From positions 1-54,622 of the forward strand of contig CANQOC010000015.1 of the NCBI GenBank assembly GCA_947625375.1: a stretch of 54,622 bases of DNA. The letters run 5' to 3'. Shown here piece after piece: positions 26,721-35,200 of the stretch. Under the pieces are notes generated by a model. It made no database searches. It saw only the letters and a list, made by a program, of their open reading frames with translations, and was not told the DNA's origin. Both the position numbers and the translations under genes were made by a program. The stretch comes from an uncultured Clostridia bacterium. GTDB taxonomy: Bacteria; Bacillota; Clostridia; Oscillospirales; Ruminococcaceae. Within the stretch, counting starts at the first letter, position 1; each line of letters starts with the position of its first letter.

Positions 26721-27863
26721 TTGAAACGGGTTTTATCGTCTCTTTTGGCGGCTGTCGCCGTCATTTCGGCGCTTTGCGCCGCGCCCGCTTCCGCCGCGGA
26801 CAAAAAGGTCAGCCGGCTTGGGTTCATAAGCCTTGCTTATGAATATCTGGACAGCGCCATAGACAGCGGACTCCCCTTCTGTAACTGGAACGAAGAGAGC
26901 GCCGTCACCGACGCTGTCCCGCTCTACAGTCCCGACGGTGATAAAATAGGCTATGACTTGGACATTTCGACCGACGGCAAGCCGGCGGGATATCTTAGGA
27001 TTATCTCCGTAAACGGCAAACCGCGCGCGGTATACTCCTGCTACGGAGGGCAGTCGCCCGCAAAGGCATATTCCGGCAGTCTTGAAAACACCGTCGACGG
27101 AAAATACTACTTTGTAGACGCGATGACCCTCGCGGTAAAAATCAGTCGCGGCTATAAAGCCGTCGGCTGGAACAGCTTTATTTCCGACGAAAGCGCCGAG
27201 GAGTCGTATGACTATACAATGAAGCTTTTGAAAAAGAGCGGGGACGATTGGGACGACGACGTTAAAGCCGCCGGAAGCGCAAGGCTCCAAACCGTTTACA
27301 CCGAGACCGAGAACTTCGACTTCTGCACTTGGGAAGACTTCAGCGGCATTTTTGTGACAGATGGCGCAGGTAATTACAGACATCCGGACAACTGCAGCGC
27401 TCCTATAGCAGCTGCTAATGTACTTAGATATTTCAGACATACCGGAGCGTCCGAAATGCCATATACATATACCGACGAAGATATTTGTATGACCTTGTAC
27501 TTTGACATGGACACAAATAACCACAGCTTCGGCGGGTTTGACAACCCGGGAACGCCGGTTGAAAACATTCTGAGCGGCATAAAAAAGACCTGTGTCGGAC
27601 TTGCCGCCGGAACGCCGAGCGCCGATGAAAAGGGCTCCGAGGCGCAGAGTGCGCTTTCATCTTCAAAAATAAAGGAATATATCGACGACGGATATATGAT
27701 TATCGCAACGGTAACCGACCGCAAGGACAACGGACCTTGCTCGCTTCTGATTTGCGGATATGACGGCAGCAGCTATTATATTGTCGACGGTCTAAGCCGG
27801 AGTATAGACAGGATAAGCATAAGCAATCTTGAGGTATATCATTTCGTCGCGGTTAAATTCTAA
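26721..27863 (+). CDS. Secreted papain-fold (C39-like) cysteine peptidase homologue
   Basis: 380 residues from a TTG start behind AGGAGGGG. Signal peptide MKRVLSSLL to about ASA-A (residue 25). Residues 30-210 are an N-terminal region; the C-terminal half has the papain-like signature DNCSAPIAAANVLRYF with Cys225 in the nucleophile position, and SLLICGYDGSSYYIVDG, where the usual catalytic His of GHY-type motifs reads CGYD. Activity is therefore uncertain; it may be a non-catalytic binder. 18 bases before ppa. Confidence 0.6.
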   Translation: MKRVLSSLLAAVAVISALCAAPASAADKKVSRLGFISLAYEYLDSAIDSGLPFCNWNEESAVTDAVPLYSPDGDKIGYDLDISTDGKPAGYLRIISVNGKPRAVYSCYGGQSPAKAYSGSLENTVDGKYYFVDAMTLAVKISRGYKAVGWNSFISDESAEESYDYTMKLLKKSGDDWDDDVKAAGSARLQTVYTETENFDFCTWEDFSGIFVTDGAGNYRHPDNCSAPIAAANVLRYFRHTGASEMPYTYTDEDICMTLYFDMDTNNHSFGGFDNPGTPVENILSGIKKTCVGLAAGTPSADEKGSEAQSALSSSKIKEYIDDGYMIIATVTDRKDNGPCSLLICGYDGSSYYIVDGLSRSIDRISISNLEVYHFVAVKF

Positions 27864-27881
27864 GTCACAGGAGGTCAAAAT

Positions 27882-28412
27882 ATGAACATCTGGCACGACA
27901 TAAATCCCAAGAGGATTACGGCGGAGAGCTTCGAGGCGGTCATCGAAATCGCCAAGGGCGAAAAGTGCAAGTATGAGCTCGACAAGGAGACGGGGGTCTT
28001 AAGGCTCGACCGTATTCTTTACACCTCGACGCACTATCCCGCGAACTACGGCTTTATCCCCCGAACCTACGCCGACGACAGGGACCCGCTCGACGTCCTT
28101 GTCCTTTGCTCCGAGCCGATTCGCCCGATGACCCTTGTCAAGTGCTACCCCATCGGTGTGCTCACGATGATTGACAACGGAAGAAACGACGAAAAAATCG
28201 TCGCGATTCCGTTCAACGACCCGACATACAACACCTATACCGACATCAACCAGCTCCCGGCGCACATTCACGACGAAATGTCCCATTTCTTCAGGGTGTA
28301 TAAGGAGCTCGAGGGGAAAGAGACCGCCGTCAAAGAGGTCGACGGCCCCGAAAAGGCAAAGGAGATTATCCAGAAGGCGCTCGAAGGGTACATAGAGAAC
28401 TACTGCAAATAG
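27882..28412 (+). CDS. ppa: Inorganic pyrophosphatase (family I)
   Basis: 176 residues after ACAGGAGGTC. Soluble Mg-dependent enzyme hydrolysing PPi. The active-site signature is DDRDPLDVLVL (family DxDPxD), with YGFIPRTY and KYELDKE before it and IDNGRNDEKIVAIP after it. The length matches bacterial family I enzymes. It is unrelated to the CBS-domain family II type common in other Clostridia. Confidence 0.95.
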   Translation: MNIWHDINPKRITAESFEAVIEIAKGEKCKYELDKETGVLRLDRILYTSTHYPANYGFIPRTYADDRDPLDVLVLCSEPIRPMTLVKCYPIGVLTMIDNGRNDEKIVAIPFNDPTYNTYTDINQLPAHIHDEMSHFFRVYKELEGKETAVKEVDGPEKAKEIIQKALEGYIENYCK

Positions 28413-28421
28413 CGTGTTTAA

Positions 28422-28451
28422 CGCCGTCCGGCCTCGGGCGGCGCTGTTTTT
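28422..28451 (+). terminator. Terminator of ppa
   Basis: CGCCG-T-CCG pairs with CGG-G-CGGCG around GCCT, then CTGTTTTT. Confidence 0.75.
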
Positions 28452-28548
28452 CGGGGCGTCTTTGTGCTTTAGTGACAAGATTAAGAGTCGGATTTTGCCG
28501 AAGTTTGAAAATTTTTCTATTTTTTTGGAGAAAACGTCAAAATAGCTC

Positions 28549-28577
28549 TTTACAAATTTAAAAATATATGTTATTAT
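28549..28577 (+). promoter_or_regulatory. Promoter of the yerC-methyltransferase-hslO operon
   Basis: TTTACA (28549-28554), 17 AT-rich bases, TATTAT (28572-28577). Confidence 0.7.
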
Positions 28578-28635
28578 ATATTTACGCACAACGATACGGT
28601 ATATTTAACGACAAAAGAGCCGAAAGGAGAAAAGT

Positions 28636-28935
28636 ATGAAACCCATTCTTAAGGACCAGCAGTTAGACAGCCTGTTTGAAGCCATCCTCTGTCTCGAAAC
28701 AAAGGAAGAGTGCTATGATTTCTTTGACGACCTTTGCACTGTGCTGGAGCTGAAAAGCCTTTCTCAGCGCTACCATGTCGCGAGAATGCTTTCCGACCAT
28801 CACGTTTACAGCGATATCGTTGCCGAGACCGGCGCATCAACCGCAACCATCAGCCGCGTAAACCGTTCCATCAACTACGGTTCGGGCGGATACGCAACCG
28901 TCCTTAAAAGACTCGCCGAGAAAAAGCAGGACTAA
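28636..28935 (+). CDS. yerC: YerC/YecD family TrpR-like protein
   Basis: 99 residues after CCGAAAGGAGAA. TrpR-superfamily HTH: LCTVLELKSLSQRYHVARML, then SDIVAETGASTATISRVNRSI as recognition helix and the GGYATVLKRL tail. YerC proteins are conserved in Firmicutes with no tryptophan site; their target is not established. The TAA is followed at once by the ATG of the next gene. Confidence 0.92.
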   Translation: MKPILKDQQLDSLFEAILCLETKEECYDFFDDLCTVLELKSLSQRYHVARMLSDHHVYSDIVAETGASTATISRVNRSINYGSGGYATVLKRLAEKKQD

Positions 28936-29685
28936 ATGAGCTACGGCGTTTTTGCCTCGCACTACGACATTTTAACCGAAAACGTCAACTACGGGGGTTA
29001 TGCCCGACGGGTTGACAGAATCATCAGAAGAATCAAGCCCGACTCCGAGAGCGTCGCAGACATTGCCTGCGGCACCGCAAGCCTTGGAATCGAGCTTTTT
29101 CGCCTTGGATATAATGTTGTCGGGGCGGACATCAGTGAGGCTATGATTGACGAGGGGCGGAGAAAGGTCGAACGCCTTTGCGGAAAAAGCGGTCCGAGGC
29201 TTATGGTGCGGGACATGCGCGCGCTCAGGCTTAAGTGCGCCGACGCGGCGGTCTGTTCGCTCGACGCCCTGAATCATCTCGACGGTCCCGAGGACCTGCG
29301 GCTGGCGTTTCTGTCGGTGCGAAGCTGCCTCAATCCGGGCGGAGTCTTTATTTTCGACATGAATACGCCTTATAAGCACCGGCGCGTCCTCGGGGACGGT
29401 ACGTTTTTCTATGACCGCCCGGGGGTGTGCTGTGTCTGGCGGAACGAATATCTCGGCGGGGAGTATTTCGAGGTCCGCGAGAGGCTCGATTTCTTCGCCG
29501 AAAGCGACGGGACATATCACCGCGAGAGCGAGACGGTCGTCGAAAAGGCGTATCGCCGCGGAACGGTAAGGCGGCTCCTCACCGCCTGCGGCTTCGGCAT
29601 GATTGAGGAGTACGACGGACTTCGGGACGTCCCGCCGTCATATAACACCGAGAGGATACTTTGGGTCGCAAGGAGAGTTGTATAA
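28936..29685 (+). CDS. Class I SAM-dependent methyltransferase
   Basis: 249 residues. Motif I SVADIACGTASLGIELFRLG (about residues 37-56), acidic VVGADISEAMIDEGR, motif II DAAVCSLDALNHLD, and a C-terminal half typical of Methyltransf_25 proteins with FDMNTPYKHRRVLGD and FFAESDGTYHRESE. The substrate is unknown. It touches yerC upstream and hslO downstream with no gap, so the three are translationally linked. Confidence 0.88.
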   Translation: MSYGVFASHYDILTENVNYGGYARRVDRIIRRIKPDSESVADIACGTASLGIELFRLGYNVVGADISEAMIDEGRRKVERLCGKSGPRLMVRDMRALRLKCADAAVCSLDALNHLDGPEDLRLAFLSVRSCLNPGGVFIFDMNTPYKHRRVLGDGTFFYDRPGVCCVWRNEYLGGEYFEVRERLDFFAESDGTYHRESETVVEKAYRRGTVRRLLTACGFGMIEEYDGLRDVPPSYNTERILWVARRVV

Positions 29686-30558
29686 ATGGGAAGAATTGTC
29701 AGGACAATAAGCGCGGACGCAAGCGTTGTATGCAGCGCAATCGAGGGGACGGACATCGTCGCCGAAATCGAGAGGATTCACCGCACAAGCGCGGTCGTGA
29801 CGGCGGCGCTCGGGCGGCTTGCGCTCGGTACGTCGCTTATCGGCTTCGGACTTAAGGATAAGGACGACAGCGTTACGCTTCGGGTGAACGGCGGAGGACC
29901 GGTCGGCGGAATGACCGCTGTTTCGGACAGTATGGGAAACGTCAAGGCTTACTGTGACAACGCGGTGGTCGAGCTCCCCTTAAAGCCGAACGGAAAGCTC
30001 GACGTCGGCGGCGCGGTCGGCATTAACGGCACTCTGACGGTCATAAAGGACCTCGGTCTTAAAGAGCCATATGTCGGGCAGACCGAGCTTGTCAGCGGGG
30101 AAATCGCCGAGGACATCACCAACTATTTTGCGATAAGCGAGCAGACTCCGACAGTCTGTGCCCTCGGGGTGCTCGTGAACCCGGATTTGACGGTGAAACA
30201 GGCGGGGGGATTTATCCTCCAGCTCCTCCCCTTCGCGCCGGAAAGCTGTATCGGCGTCATCGAGAAAAACATCGCGCAGATGCCGAGCGTCACTTCGATG
30301 ATGGAGCTCGGACTCGGCGCTTCCGACATCGCGATGAAGGCGCTCGAAGGTCTTGAGCCGAACATTCTCGACGACTTCGCGGTTGAGTACAGGTGCAACT
30401 GCAGCCGCGAAAAGACCGAGCGGATTCTGTTCAGCCTCAGCAAAGAGGACATCGCGAGCCTCGCCGAAGACGAGGTCACCGAGGTAAGGTGTCACTTCTG
30501 TGACAAGGTCTATAACTTTACGCGCGAGGAGATTATCGCCCTGCGCGAGAAAAAATAG
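29686..30558 (+). CDS. hslO: Hsp33 redox-regulated chaperone
   Basis: 290 residues. N-terminal chaperone domain with GGGPVGGMTAVSD and YCDNAVVELP; the C-terminal zinc switch is Cys237, Cys239, Cys269 and Cys272 (CNC and CHFC), which oxidation opens to activate the chaperone. In an anaerobe this fits oxidative-stress protection. The message ends in a short CCGAAA/TTTCGG hairpin before the tRNA promoter. Confidence 0.95.
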   Translation: MGRIVRTISADASVVCSAIEGTDIVAEIERIHRTSAVVTAALGRLALGTSLIGFGLKDKDDSVTLRVNGGGPVGGMTAVSDSMGNVKAYCDNAVVELPLKPNGKLDVGGAVGINGTLTVIKDLGLKEPYVGQTELVSGEIAEDITNYFAISEQTPTVCALGVLVNPDLTVKQAGGFILQLLPFAPESCIGVIEKNIAQMPSVTSMMELGLGASDIAMKALEGLEPNILDDFAVEYRCNCSREKTERILFSLSKEDIASLAEDEVTEVRCHFCDKVYNFTREEIIALREKK

Positions 30559-30581
30559 CCGAAATTTTTTCGGATAGGGTA

Positions 30582-30610
30582 TTGACAACGGCGCCCGACT
30601 TCTGTATAAT
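30582..30610 (+). promoter_or_regulatory. Promoter of the tRNA-Asp-Gly-Cys operon
   Basis: TTGACA (30582-30587), 17 bases, TATAAT (30605-30610): perfect consensus. Confidence 0.9.
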
Positions 30611-30640
30611 ATTTTAAGTCGGCACGCGATGCCGGCATTT

Positions 30641-30717
30641 GGCCCGGTAGTTCAGTTGGTTAGAACGCTAGCCTGTCACGCTAGAGGTCGTCGGTTCGAG
30701 CCCGATCCGGGTCGCCA
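30641..30717 (+). tRNA. tRNA-Asp (anticodon GTC)
   Basis: Acceptor GGCCCGG/CCGGGTC with one G-T pair, anticodon arm CTAGC-CTGTCAC-GCTAG, T loop TTCGAGC, discriminator G, encoded CCA. Confidence 0.96.
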
Positions 30718-30724
30718 TCTGTCA

Positions 30725-30800
30725 GCGGATTTAGCTCATCCGGTAGAGCGCCACCTTGCCAAGGTGGAGGTAGCGAGTTCGAGCCTCGTAATCCGCTCCA
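30725..30800 (+). tRNA. tRNA-Gly (anticodon GCC)
   Basis: Acceptor GCGGATT/AATCCGC, anticodon arm CCACC-TTGCCAA-GGTGG, T loop TTCGAGC, encoded CCA. Confidence 0.96.
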
Positions 30801-30803
30801 AAG

Positions 30804-30877
30804 GGTGCCATAGCCAAGTGGTAAGGCGTAGGACTGCAACTCCTTGATCCCCAGTTCAAATCTGGGTGGCACCTCCA
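30804..30877 (+). tRNA. tRNA-Cys (anticodon GCA)
   Basis: Acceptor GGTGCCA/TGGCACC, anticodon loop CTGCAAC, T arm CCCAG-TTCAAAT-CTGGG, encoded CCA. Confidence 0.95.
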
Positions 30878-30890
30878 AAGACAAAGAAAG

Positions 30891-30912
30891 CCGCGGGAAA
30901 CCGCGGTTTTTT
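30891..30912 (+). terminator. Terminator of the tRNA operon
   Basis: CCGCGG-GAAA-CCGCGG followed by TTTTTT; a GNRA-type loop. CTTTCTTTG on the minus strand may also serve the small opposite frame. Confidence 0.9.
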
Positions 30913-30913
30913 C

Positions 30914-31078
30914 TTATGCTTTCACGGCGGGATTTTGGGTATTACCCTGCAAAAATCCCGTCTTTTCTGTCGAAGAAACAGAGGTTCTCCGCGCCGTAGT
31001 CGCCGCGCTCAGAATGTCATCGTGATTCTCCCAAGAAACCGTACAGCTTGTGATGTGCTGGCTGACGCTTTTTGACAT
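30914..31078 (-). CDS. Possible 54-residue small protein or frameshifted remnant
   Basis: Begins MSKSVSQHITSC behind GAGAGGTGAGAAT. The first half looks like a designed start. In the second half another frame reads more protein-like (GDYGAENLCFFDRKDGIF then stop), so a frameshift near 31005 is possible. No family recognised. Confidence 0.3.
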   Translation of the reverse strand: MSKSVSQHITSCTVSWENHDDILSAATTARRTSVSSTEKTGFLQGNTQNPAVKA

Positions 31079-31118
31079 ATTCTCACCTCTCGGCGCTGTT
31101 TTTATCAATAAAAGTTAA

Positions 31119-31583
31119 TCATCTTAAATTCTTGATGAGGGTGCAGTGCGGGATTCCGTCCTTTATGTCGGTTGCCGAGACGGTGAATCCGAAGCTTTTA
31201 TAGAGCGAGAGCGCCGGGGCGTTGTCGGCGGTAGTGTGTATGCAAAGGCGGGAATAGCCGCTTTTTTCGGCGAAGTCCTCGAAATACCGGACGGCGAATT
31301 TTCCGGCGCCCTTTCGCTTATGACCCTCGCCGACAACGAGCATCGACAGCCAAAGCTCGCCTTCACCGCCGCAGATTCCGTTAATCCTGAACCAGCCGAC
31401 GGGGCCGTCCTTCGCGACAATGAGCATGTTCATTTCGTCGGGGTCGGCGGCGCCGAGCGTCTCCCGCCACTCGGAGAGCGGCACCGACGCGCTGTGAAGC
31501 TGTGCGAGATTTTGTTCAAAAAACAGTCGGACGATTTCTGCCGAGCCGCCGTCCGCAGGCACCGCCCTGTATTCTTCGGTCAT
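31119..31583 (-). CDS. GNAT-family N-acetyltransferase
   Basis: 154 residues starting inside the larC stop (ATGA). Acetyl-CoA site MLVVGEGHKRKGAGKFAVRYF (about residues 81-101) and ADNAPALSLYKSFGFTVSA near the end. Acceptor unknown. Translational coupling with larC suggests coexpression, though no functional tie is known. Confidence 0.85.
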   Translation of the reverse strand: MTEEYRAVPADGGSAEIVRLFFEQNLAQLHSASVPLSEWRETLGAADPDEMNMLIVAKDGPVGWFRINGICGGEGELWLSMLVVGEGHKRKGAGKFAVRYFEDFAEKSGYSRLCIHTTADNAPALSLYKSFGFTVSATDIKDGIPHCTLIKNLR

Positions 31584-32812
31584 TTTTGCTCCTCTTCGGC
31601 GCGTTTTCTTGCGTCGCGAAGGCTTATATCAAGCTCGCGCGCGACCCGTGCGGCGTCGTCGTATTCAATCTTTTTCCGGGAAATCCCGAAACCCTCGGAG
31701 ACCTTTCGGGAGAGTTTTTCCGAGCCGAATTCAAGCTCTTCGGCGCGGCGTGAGAGGGTGTATCTCTGCTTTATGCACTCGCGGATTCCGAGCGTTTCGG
31801 TGTACTTGAAAATCGCGGCCGCAAGCTTATTCTTGTCAGACGGCGTACAGAGCACGGTCAGGACCGTCCCGGGGCGGGATTTTTTCATCGTGCACGGCGT
31901 TGTGAAGACCTCGAGCGCCCCGGCGTCATATAGCCGCTCACAGGCAAATCCGATTTCCTCGGCGGTCATGTCGTCGATGTTGCAGGACAGCTCGGCGACG
32001 GAGTCGGACGTCCCCTCGGTCTCCCCGAGCATCGCGCGGACGCAGTTTGCGGCCTCAAAGTCCTTTTTTCCCATTCCGCAGCCGATTTTTTGTACCGTCA
32101 TCACCGGCATGTTCCCGAATTCGCCGGCGAAATGCCTGATGAGCGCGGCGCCGGTCGGGGTGCAAAGCTCGCCCTCGATTCGCCCGGAATAACTCGGGAT
32201 TCCCTCTAAAATTTTCGCGGTCGCGGGCGCGGGGACGGGGAGGATTCCGTGTGCGCAGCGGACGTGTCCGAAGCCGGTGTTAATCGGCGAAACGACGACG
32301 CGCTCGGGCGAAATTTCCTCCATCAGCAGGCAGACCGCGGCGATGTCGGCGACGGCGTCGAGCGCGCCGACCTCGTGAAAATGCACCAGCTCGACCGGCA
32401 CGCCGTGGACGGCGCTCTCGGCCTCCGCGATTATCTTATACACCCCGAGAACGCTCGCGGCGGTGCGCTCGGACAGCGCCGAGTGGTGAAGAATGTGCTC
32501 GATTTCGTGAAGACCGCTGTGGTGGTGATGCTCGTGGTCGTGATGGTGTCCGTGTTCATGCTCGTGGGCGTGTTCGTGATGATTATGGGCGTGAAGGTAT
32601 TCGTCCTCTTCTTTGCCGTCGACGGTGACGGAGAGATGTGCGCCGCGAATTCCGCATTTTTCGGACGGCTCGAGGGCATATCTGACCGCGGGAATTCCGA
32701 GAGAATTAAGCCGTTCGGCGAAGCGCTCCGGCTCGGGCAGAAGCTGCATCAGCGCCGCCGCGAGCATATCCCCCGCCGCACCCATCGAACATTCAATATA
32801 AAGCGTTTTCAT
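31580..32812 (-). CDS. larC: Nickel-pincer cofactor biosynthesis protein LarC
   Basis: 410 residues. LarC inserts nickel into the pyridinium thioester of the lactate racemase-type cofactor. Signatures: ECSMGAAGDMLAAAL at the start, a long His-rich stretch (about 75-100, likely Ni storage or binding), VHFHEVGALDAVADI, ELCTPTGAALI, and SCNIDDMTAEEIGF. In Lactiplantibacillus plantarum larC is made through a programmed frameshift; here it is one open frame. LarB, LarE and LarA are not in the window. Confidence 0.93.
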   Translation of the reverse strand: MKTLYIECSMGAAGDMLAAALMQLLPEPERFAERLNSLGIPAVRYALEPSEKCGIRGAHLSVTVDGKEEDEYLHAHNHHEHAHEHEHGHHHDHEHHHHSGLHEIEHILHHSALSERTAASVLGVYKIIAEAESAVHGVPVELVHFHEVGALDAVADIAAVCLLMEEISPERVVVSPINTGFGHVRCAHGILPVPAPATAKILEGIPSYSGRIEGELCTPTGAALIRHFAGEFGNMPVMTVQKIGCGMGKKDFEAANCVRAMLGETEGTSDSVAELSCNIDDMTAEEIGFACERLYDAGALEVFTTPCTMKKSRPGTVLTVLCTPSDKNKLAAAIFKYTETLGIRECIKQRYTLSRRAEELEFGSEKLSRKVSEGFGISRKKIEYDDAARVARELDISLRDARKRAEEEQK

Positions 32813-32844
32813 AGCAAGGTCCTTTCGTGGAAGATGTCGGTATA

Positions 32845-32873
32845 ATTATATAACATCGGGCGGGGAAATGCAA
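32845..32873 (-). promoter_or_regulatory. Promoter of larC
   Basis: Minus strand TTGCAT (32868-32873), 17 bases, TATAAT (32845-32850). Confidence 0.75.
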
Positions 32874-32879
32874 GGGCAA

Positions 32880-32921
32880 TTTAGAAGGCAGAATTGAGAA
32901 GTCAGAAATCAGATTTCGAGA
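32880..32921. repeat. Heptad-phased repeat H4 (short)
   Basis: TTTAGAA, GGCAGAA, TTGAGAA, GTCAGAA, ATCAGAT, TTCGAGA: about six units of seven bases between two divergent promoters. Confidence 0.6.
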
Positions 32922-32983
32922 TGTCGCTTTCGGGGGTGGTTTTAAACACTGCGAATAATGCGTGCGAAGGAATGTGTCCCGCA

Positions 32984-33012
32984 TTGACAAACGCGGGCGG
33001 GTGGGATATAAT
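32984..33012 (+). promoter_or_regulatory. Promoter of tcdA
   Basis: TTGACA (32984-32989), 17 bases, TATAAT (33007-33012): perfect consensus, 21 bases before the ATG. Confidence 0.85.
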
Positions 33013-33033
33013 TCAGAAAAAGGAGGCGGGGAC

Positions 33034-33759
33034 ATGGAGGAACAGTTTTCGAGGACCGAGATGCTGCTCGGCGAGGGAACGGCGGAGGCGCTTGCGCGAA
33101 AGCACGTCGCGGTTTTCGGTGTCGGCGGGGTCGGGAGCTATGTGGTCGAGGCGCTCGCGAGGTCGGGCGTCGGCGCGATTGACCTCGTCGACAGCGACCG
33201 GGTCTGCCTGTCGAACATCAACCGACAGCTCGTCGCGCTTCACTCGACGCTCGGCGAATACAAGGTCGACGTCGCGAAAAGGCGGGTGCTCGACATCTTC
33301 CCGAACTGCCGCGTCGAGGCAAAAAGGGCCTTTTTTGACGAAAAAACCGCCGCGGACTTCGATTTTTCGGTTTACGACTACGTCGTCGACGCAATCGACA
33401 CGGTCAGCGGGAAGCTTCTTCTTGTCGAGATGGCGGAGCGCGCCGGCGTGCCGATTATAAGCGCGATGGGCGTGGGAAACAAGCTTGACCCGACGGCGTT
33501 CGAGGTCGCGGACATCTTCAAGACGTCGGTCTGTCCGCTTGCGCGGGTCATGCGGCACGAGCTGAGAAAGCGCGGAATTACGCGGCTCAAGGTCGTCTAT
33601 TCGCGCGAGGAGCCGCGCGCGCCGAGGGTCGGTCCGACAGAGGGTGCGAAGAAAATTCCGCCGGCAAGCTGCGCCTTTGTGCCGTCGGTCGCGGGACTGA
33701 TTATCGCGGGCGAGGTTGTGAAGGAGCTGGCGGGGGAAATGGGCGCGGACGTGTGCTGA
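33034..33759 (+). CDS. tcdA: tRNA threonylcarbamoyladenosine dehydratase (ThiF family)
   Basis: 241 residues from the ATG behind AAGGAGGCGGGG. E1-like fold: FGVGGVGSYVVEALARSGVG (ATP loop), DLVDSDRVCLSNINRQ, VDAIDTVSGKLLLVE, and the SCAFVPSVAGLIIAGEVV end typical of TcdA/CsdL. It converts t6A37 to the cyclic form in ANN-decoding tRNAs. Single gene, followed by repeat array 3. Confidence 0.92.
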   Translation: MEEQFSRTEMLLGEGTAEALARKHVAVFGVGGVGSYVVEALARSGVGAIDLVDSDRVCLSNINRQLVALHSTLGEYKVDVAKRRVLDIFPNCRVEAKRAFFDEKTAADFDFSVYDYVVDAIDTVSGKLLLVEMAERAGVPIISAMGVGNKLDPTAFEVADIFKTSVCPLARVMRHELRKRGITRLKVVYSREEPRAPRVGPTEGAKKIPPASCAFVPSVAGLIIAGEVVKELAGEMGADVC

Positions 33760-33837
33760 CTTAATATGCGGGACGGATGCGATTTATGGCGGTCGACGTG
33801 CGGGAATGGTTGCGAAAGTTATAATATGGAGCGGAGA

Positions 33838-34682
33838 CGTGCATTATAAAAGGAGTCCGCTCCGCGGACGCTATCTATAGTCACCCCACCCCAGCCCTCC
33901 CCTCAAGGGGGAGGGAGATGTGAGGAAACTTGCGCAGGTTTTAGAAAAATGGCAGAGCGACACCGCTACCGTGAAAAGGAATTCGCTGCGCTCATGCTAT
34001 TCTTAGACTCCTACCCCCTGCCCCCTCCCTCATGGGAGGGGGTTATGCATAGCTAAGGCTTTGAGTACCGCCTAACAGTGGGGAAGTTTGTGCGACGTCA
34101 TGTTTTGCTATAAAGTGTCGCTTTGTGACATACGCTAAATGCAATACCTTTGCCGGCTTCTCCGTTCCTTTTACTTCCACACCCCCAGTCCCCCTCTCCC
34201 TCGGGGAGAGAGAGGGGGTTCCACCCCACACCCGGCCGTTCACGTTCGTGAACGGCGCGACCACTCCCCTCAAGGGGAGTGGTACCGGGTAAGGAGGACA
34301 CTTTCACAGGTTTTAGAAAAATTGTGTGCTGACGTACTGCCCCACTATAAGGAATTCGCTTCGCTCATACTATTTTTAGTCACCCTACCCCGACCCTCCC
34401 CTCAAGGGGAGGGAGATGTGAGGAAACTTACGCAAGTATAATATAACAAAGCGTGCGGCTCACCTTTCTAAAAGGTATTCGCTTCGCTCATACTATCAGA
34501 CTCCCACCCCCTACCTCCTCCCACATGGGAGGGGGTTCTGCGTCACCAAAGTTTGGCGAGCCGCCTGACGGCGGGGAAAAATTATTACGGCACCATGCCT
34601 TGCTATAAGGTGTCAACTTTGCGTGGACGCTAAACGCATCATCTTTGATGTTTCCCCGTTCTTGTCCTTCCACACCCCTGCC
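33838..34682. repeat. Hairpin-module mosaic repeat array 3, left part
   Basis: Cores near 33975, 34352 and 34471, plus a GGAGTCCGCTCCGCGGACGC variant near 33851. The three-hairpin set lies at about 34180-34320. CCGCCTGACGGCGG hairpin near 34561. It ends in CACACCCCTGCCC, where heptad element H5 begins in place of the next hairpins. Confidence 0.8.
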
Positions 34683-34684
34683 CT

Positions 34685-34792
34685 ATTAGAGAACAGATGT
34701 CAGAGGGTCAGAGGCCAGAAGACGGAAGGCAGAGGTTAGATGATAGAAGATAGAAGTCTGATTTCTGACCTCCCATATCTGTCTTCTAACAG
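34685..34792. repeat. Heptad-phased dyad repeat H5
   Basis: Purine half (ATTAGAG, AACAGAT, GTCAGAG, GGTCAGAG, GCCAGAA and on) and pyrimidine half (TCTGATT, TCTGACC, TCCCATA, TCTGTCT, TCTAACA). Inserted between CCCCTGCCC and AACGGCGCGACC of a mosaic unit. Confidence 0.8.
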
Positions 34793-34970
34793 CAACGGCG
34801 CGACCACTCCTCTCGAGGGGAGTGGTACCGGGCGGGGAGGACACTTTAGCAGGTTTTAGAAAAATTGCGCGCTGACGTACTGCCCCACTATAAGGAATTC
34901 GCTGACGCGAATGCTATTTATAGTCTCCTATCCCCCCTGCCCCCTTTCCACATGGAAAGGGGGTGTTTGT
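34793..34970. repeat. Hairpin-module mosaic repeat array 3, right part
   Basis: Resumes with ACGGCGCGACCACTCC, the CCACTCCTCTCGAGGGGAGTGG hairpin, a core near 34896 (AAGGAATTCGCT, variant GCGAATGCTAT) and a CCCCTTTCCACATGGAAAGGGG hairpin, which differs from the usual CTCCCACATGGGAG by paired changes. Confidence 0.75.
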
Positions 34971-35008
34971 GCGCCAACGAAGCCACGTCTGTTCAGAGCC
35001 ACACGTCG

Positions 35009-35105
35009 TGGGAGCATACGCTTGTTTTATCTGTGAACGCGAGCAATCAATCGTTCTCGATTGCGATGCGTGAACAGCTATAAAACAAGCTTATGCACGC
35101 AGCCG
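35009..35105. repeat. Long hairpin repeat, copy 1 of a 97-bp identical pair
   Basis: Identical to 38122-38218. GCATA-C-GCTTGTTTTAT (from 35014) pairs with ATAAAACAAGC-T-TATGC (to 35096); inside it CTGT pairs with ACAG and GCAATC with GATTGC. Directly followed by cloverleaf copy B. Confidence 0.8.
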
Positions 35106-35200
35106 GCGCGCTTCGCGCGCAAACAAAATGAAGCAGGAAAATCCGCAAGCGGGTTTCCTGCTTCATTTCGTTTCGGCAGCATCCGGCTGCCGCGGCTGCG
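35098..35200. repeat. Cloverleaf-like element, copy B
   Basis: Outer CGCAGCC (35098-35104) with GGCTGCG (35194-35200); hairpin 1 GCGCGC-TTC-GCGCGC; central imperfect hairpin with AATGAAGCAGGAAA pairing TTTCCTGCTTCATT; hairpin 3 CGGCAGC-ATCCG-GCTGCCG, a different sequence from copy A with pairing kept. Confidence 0.75.
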
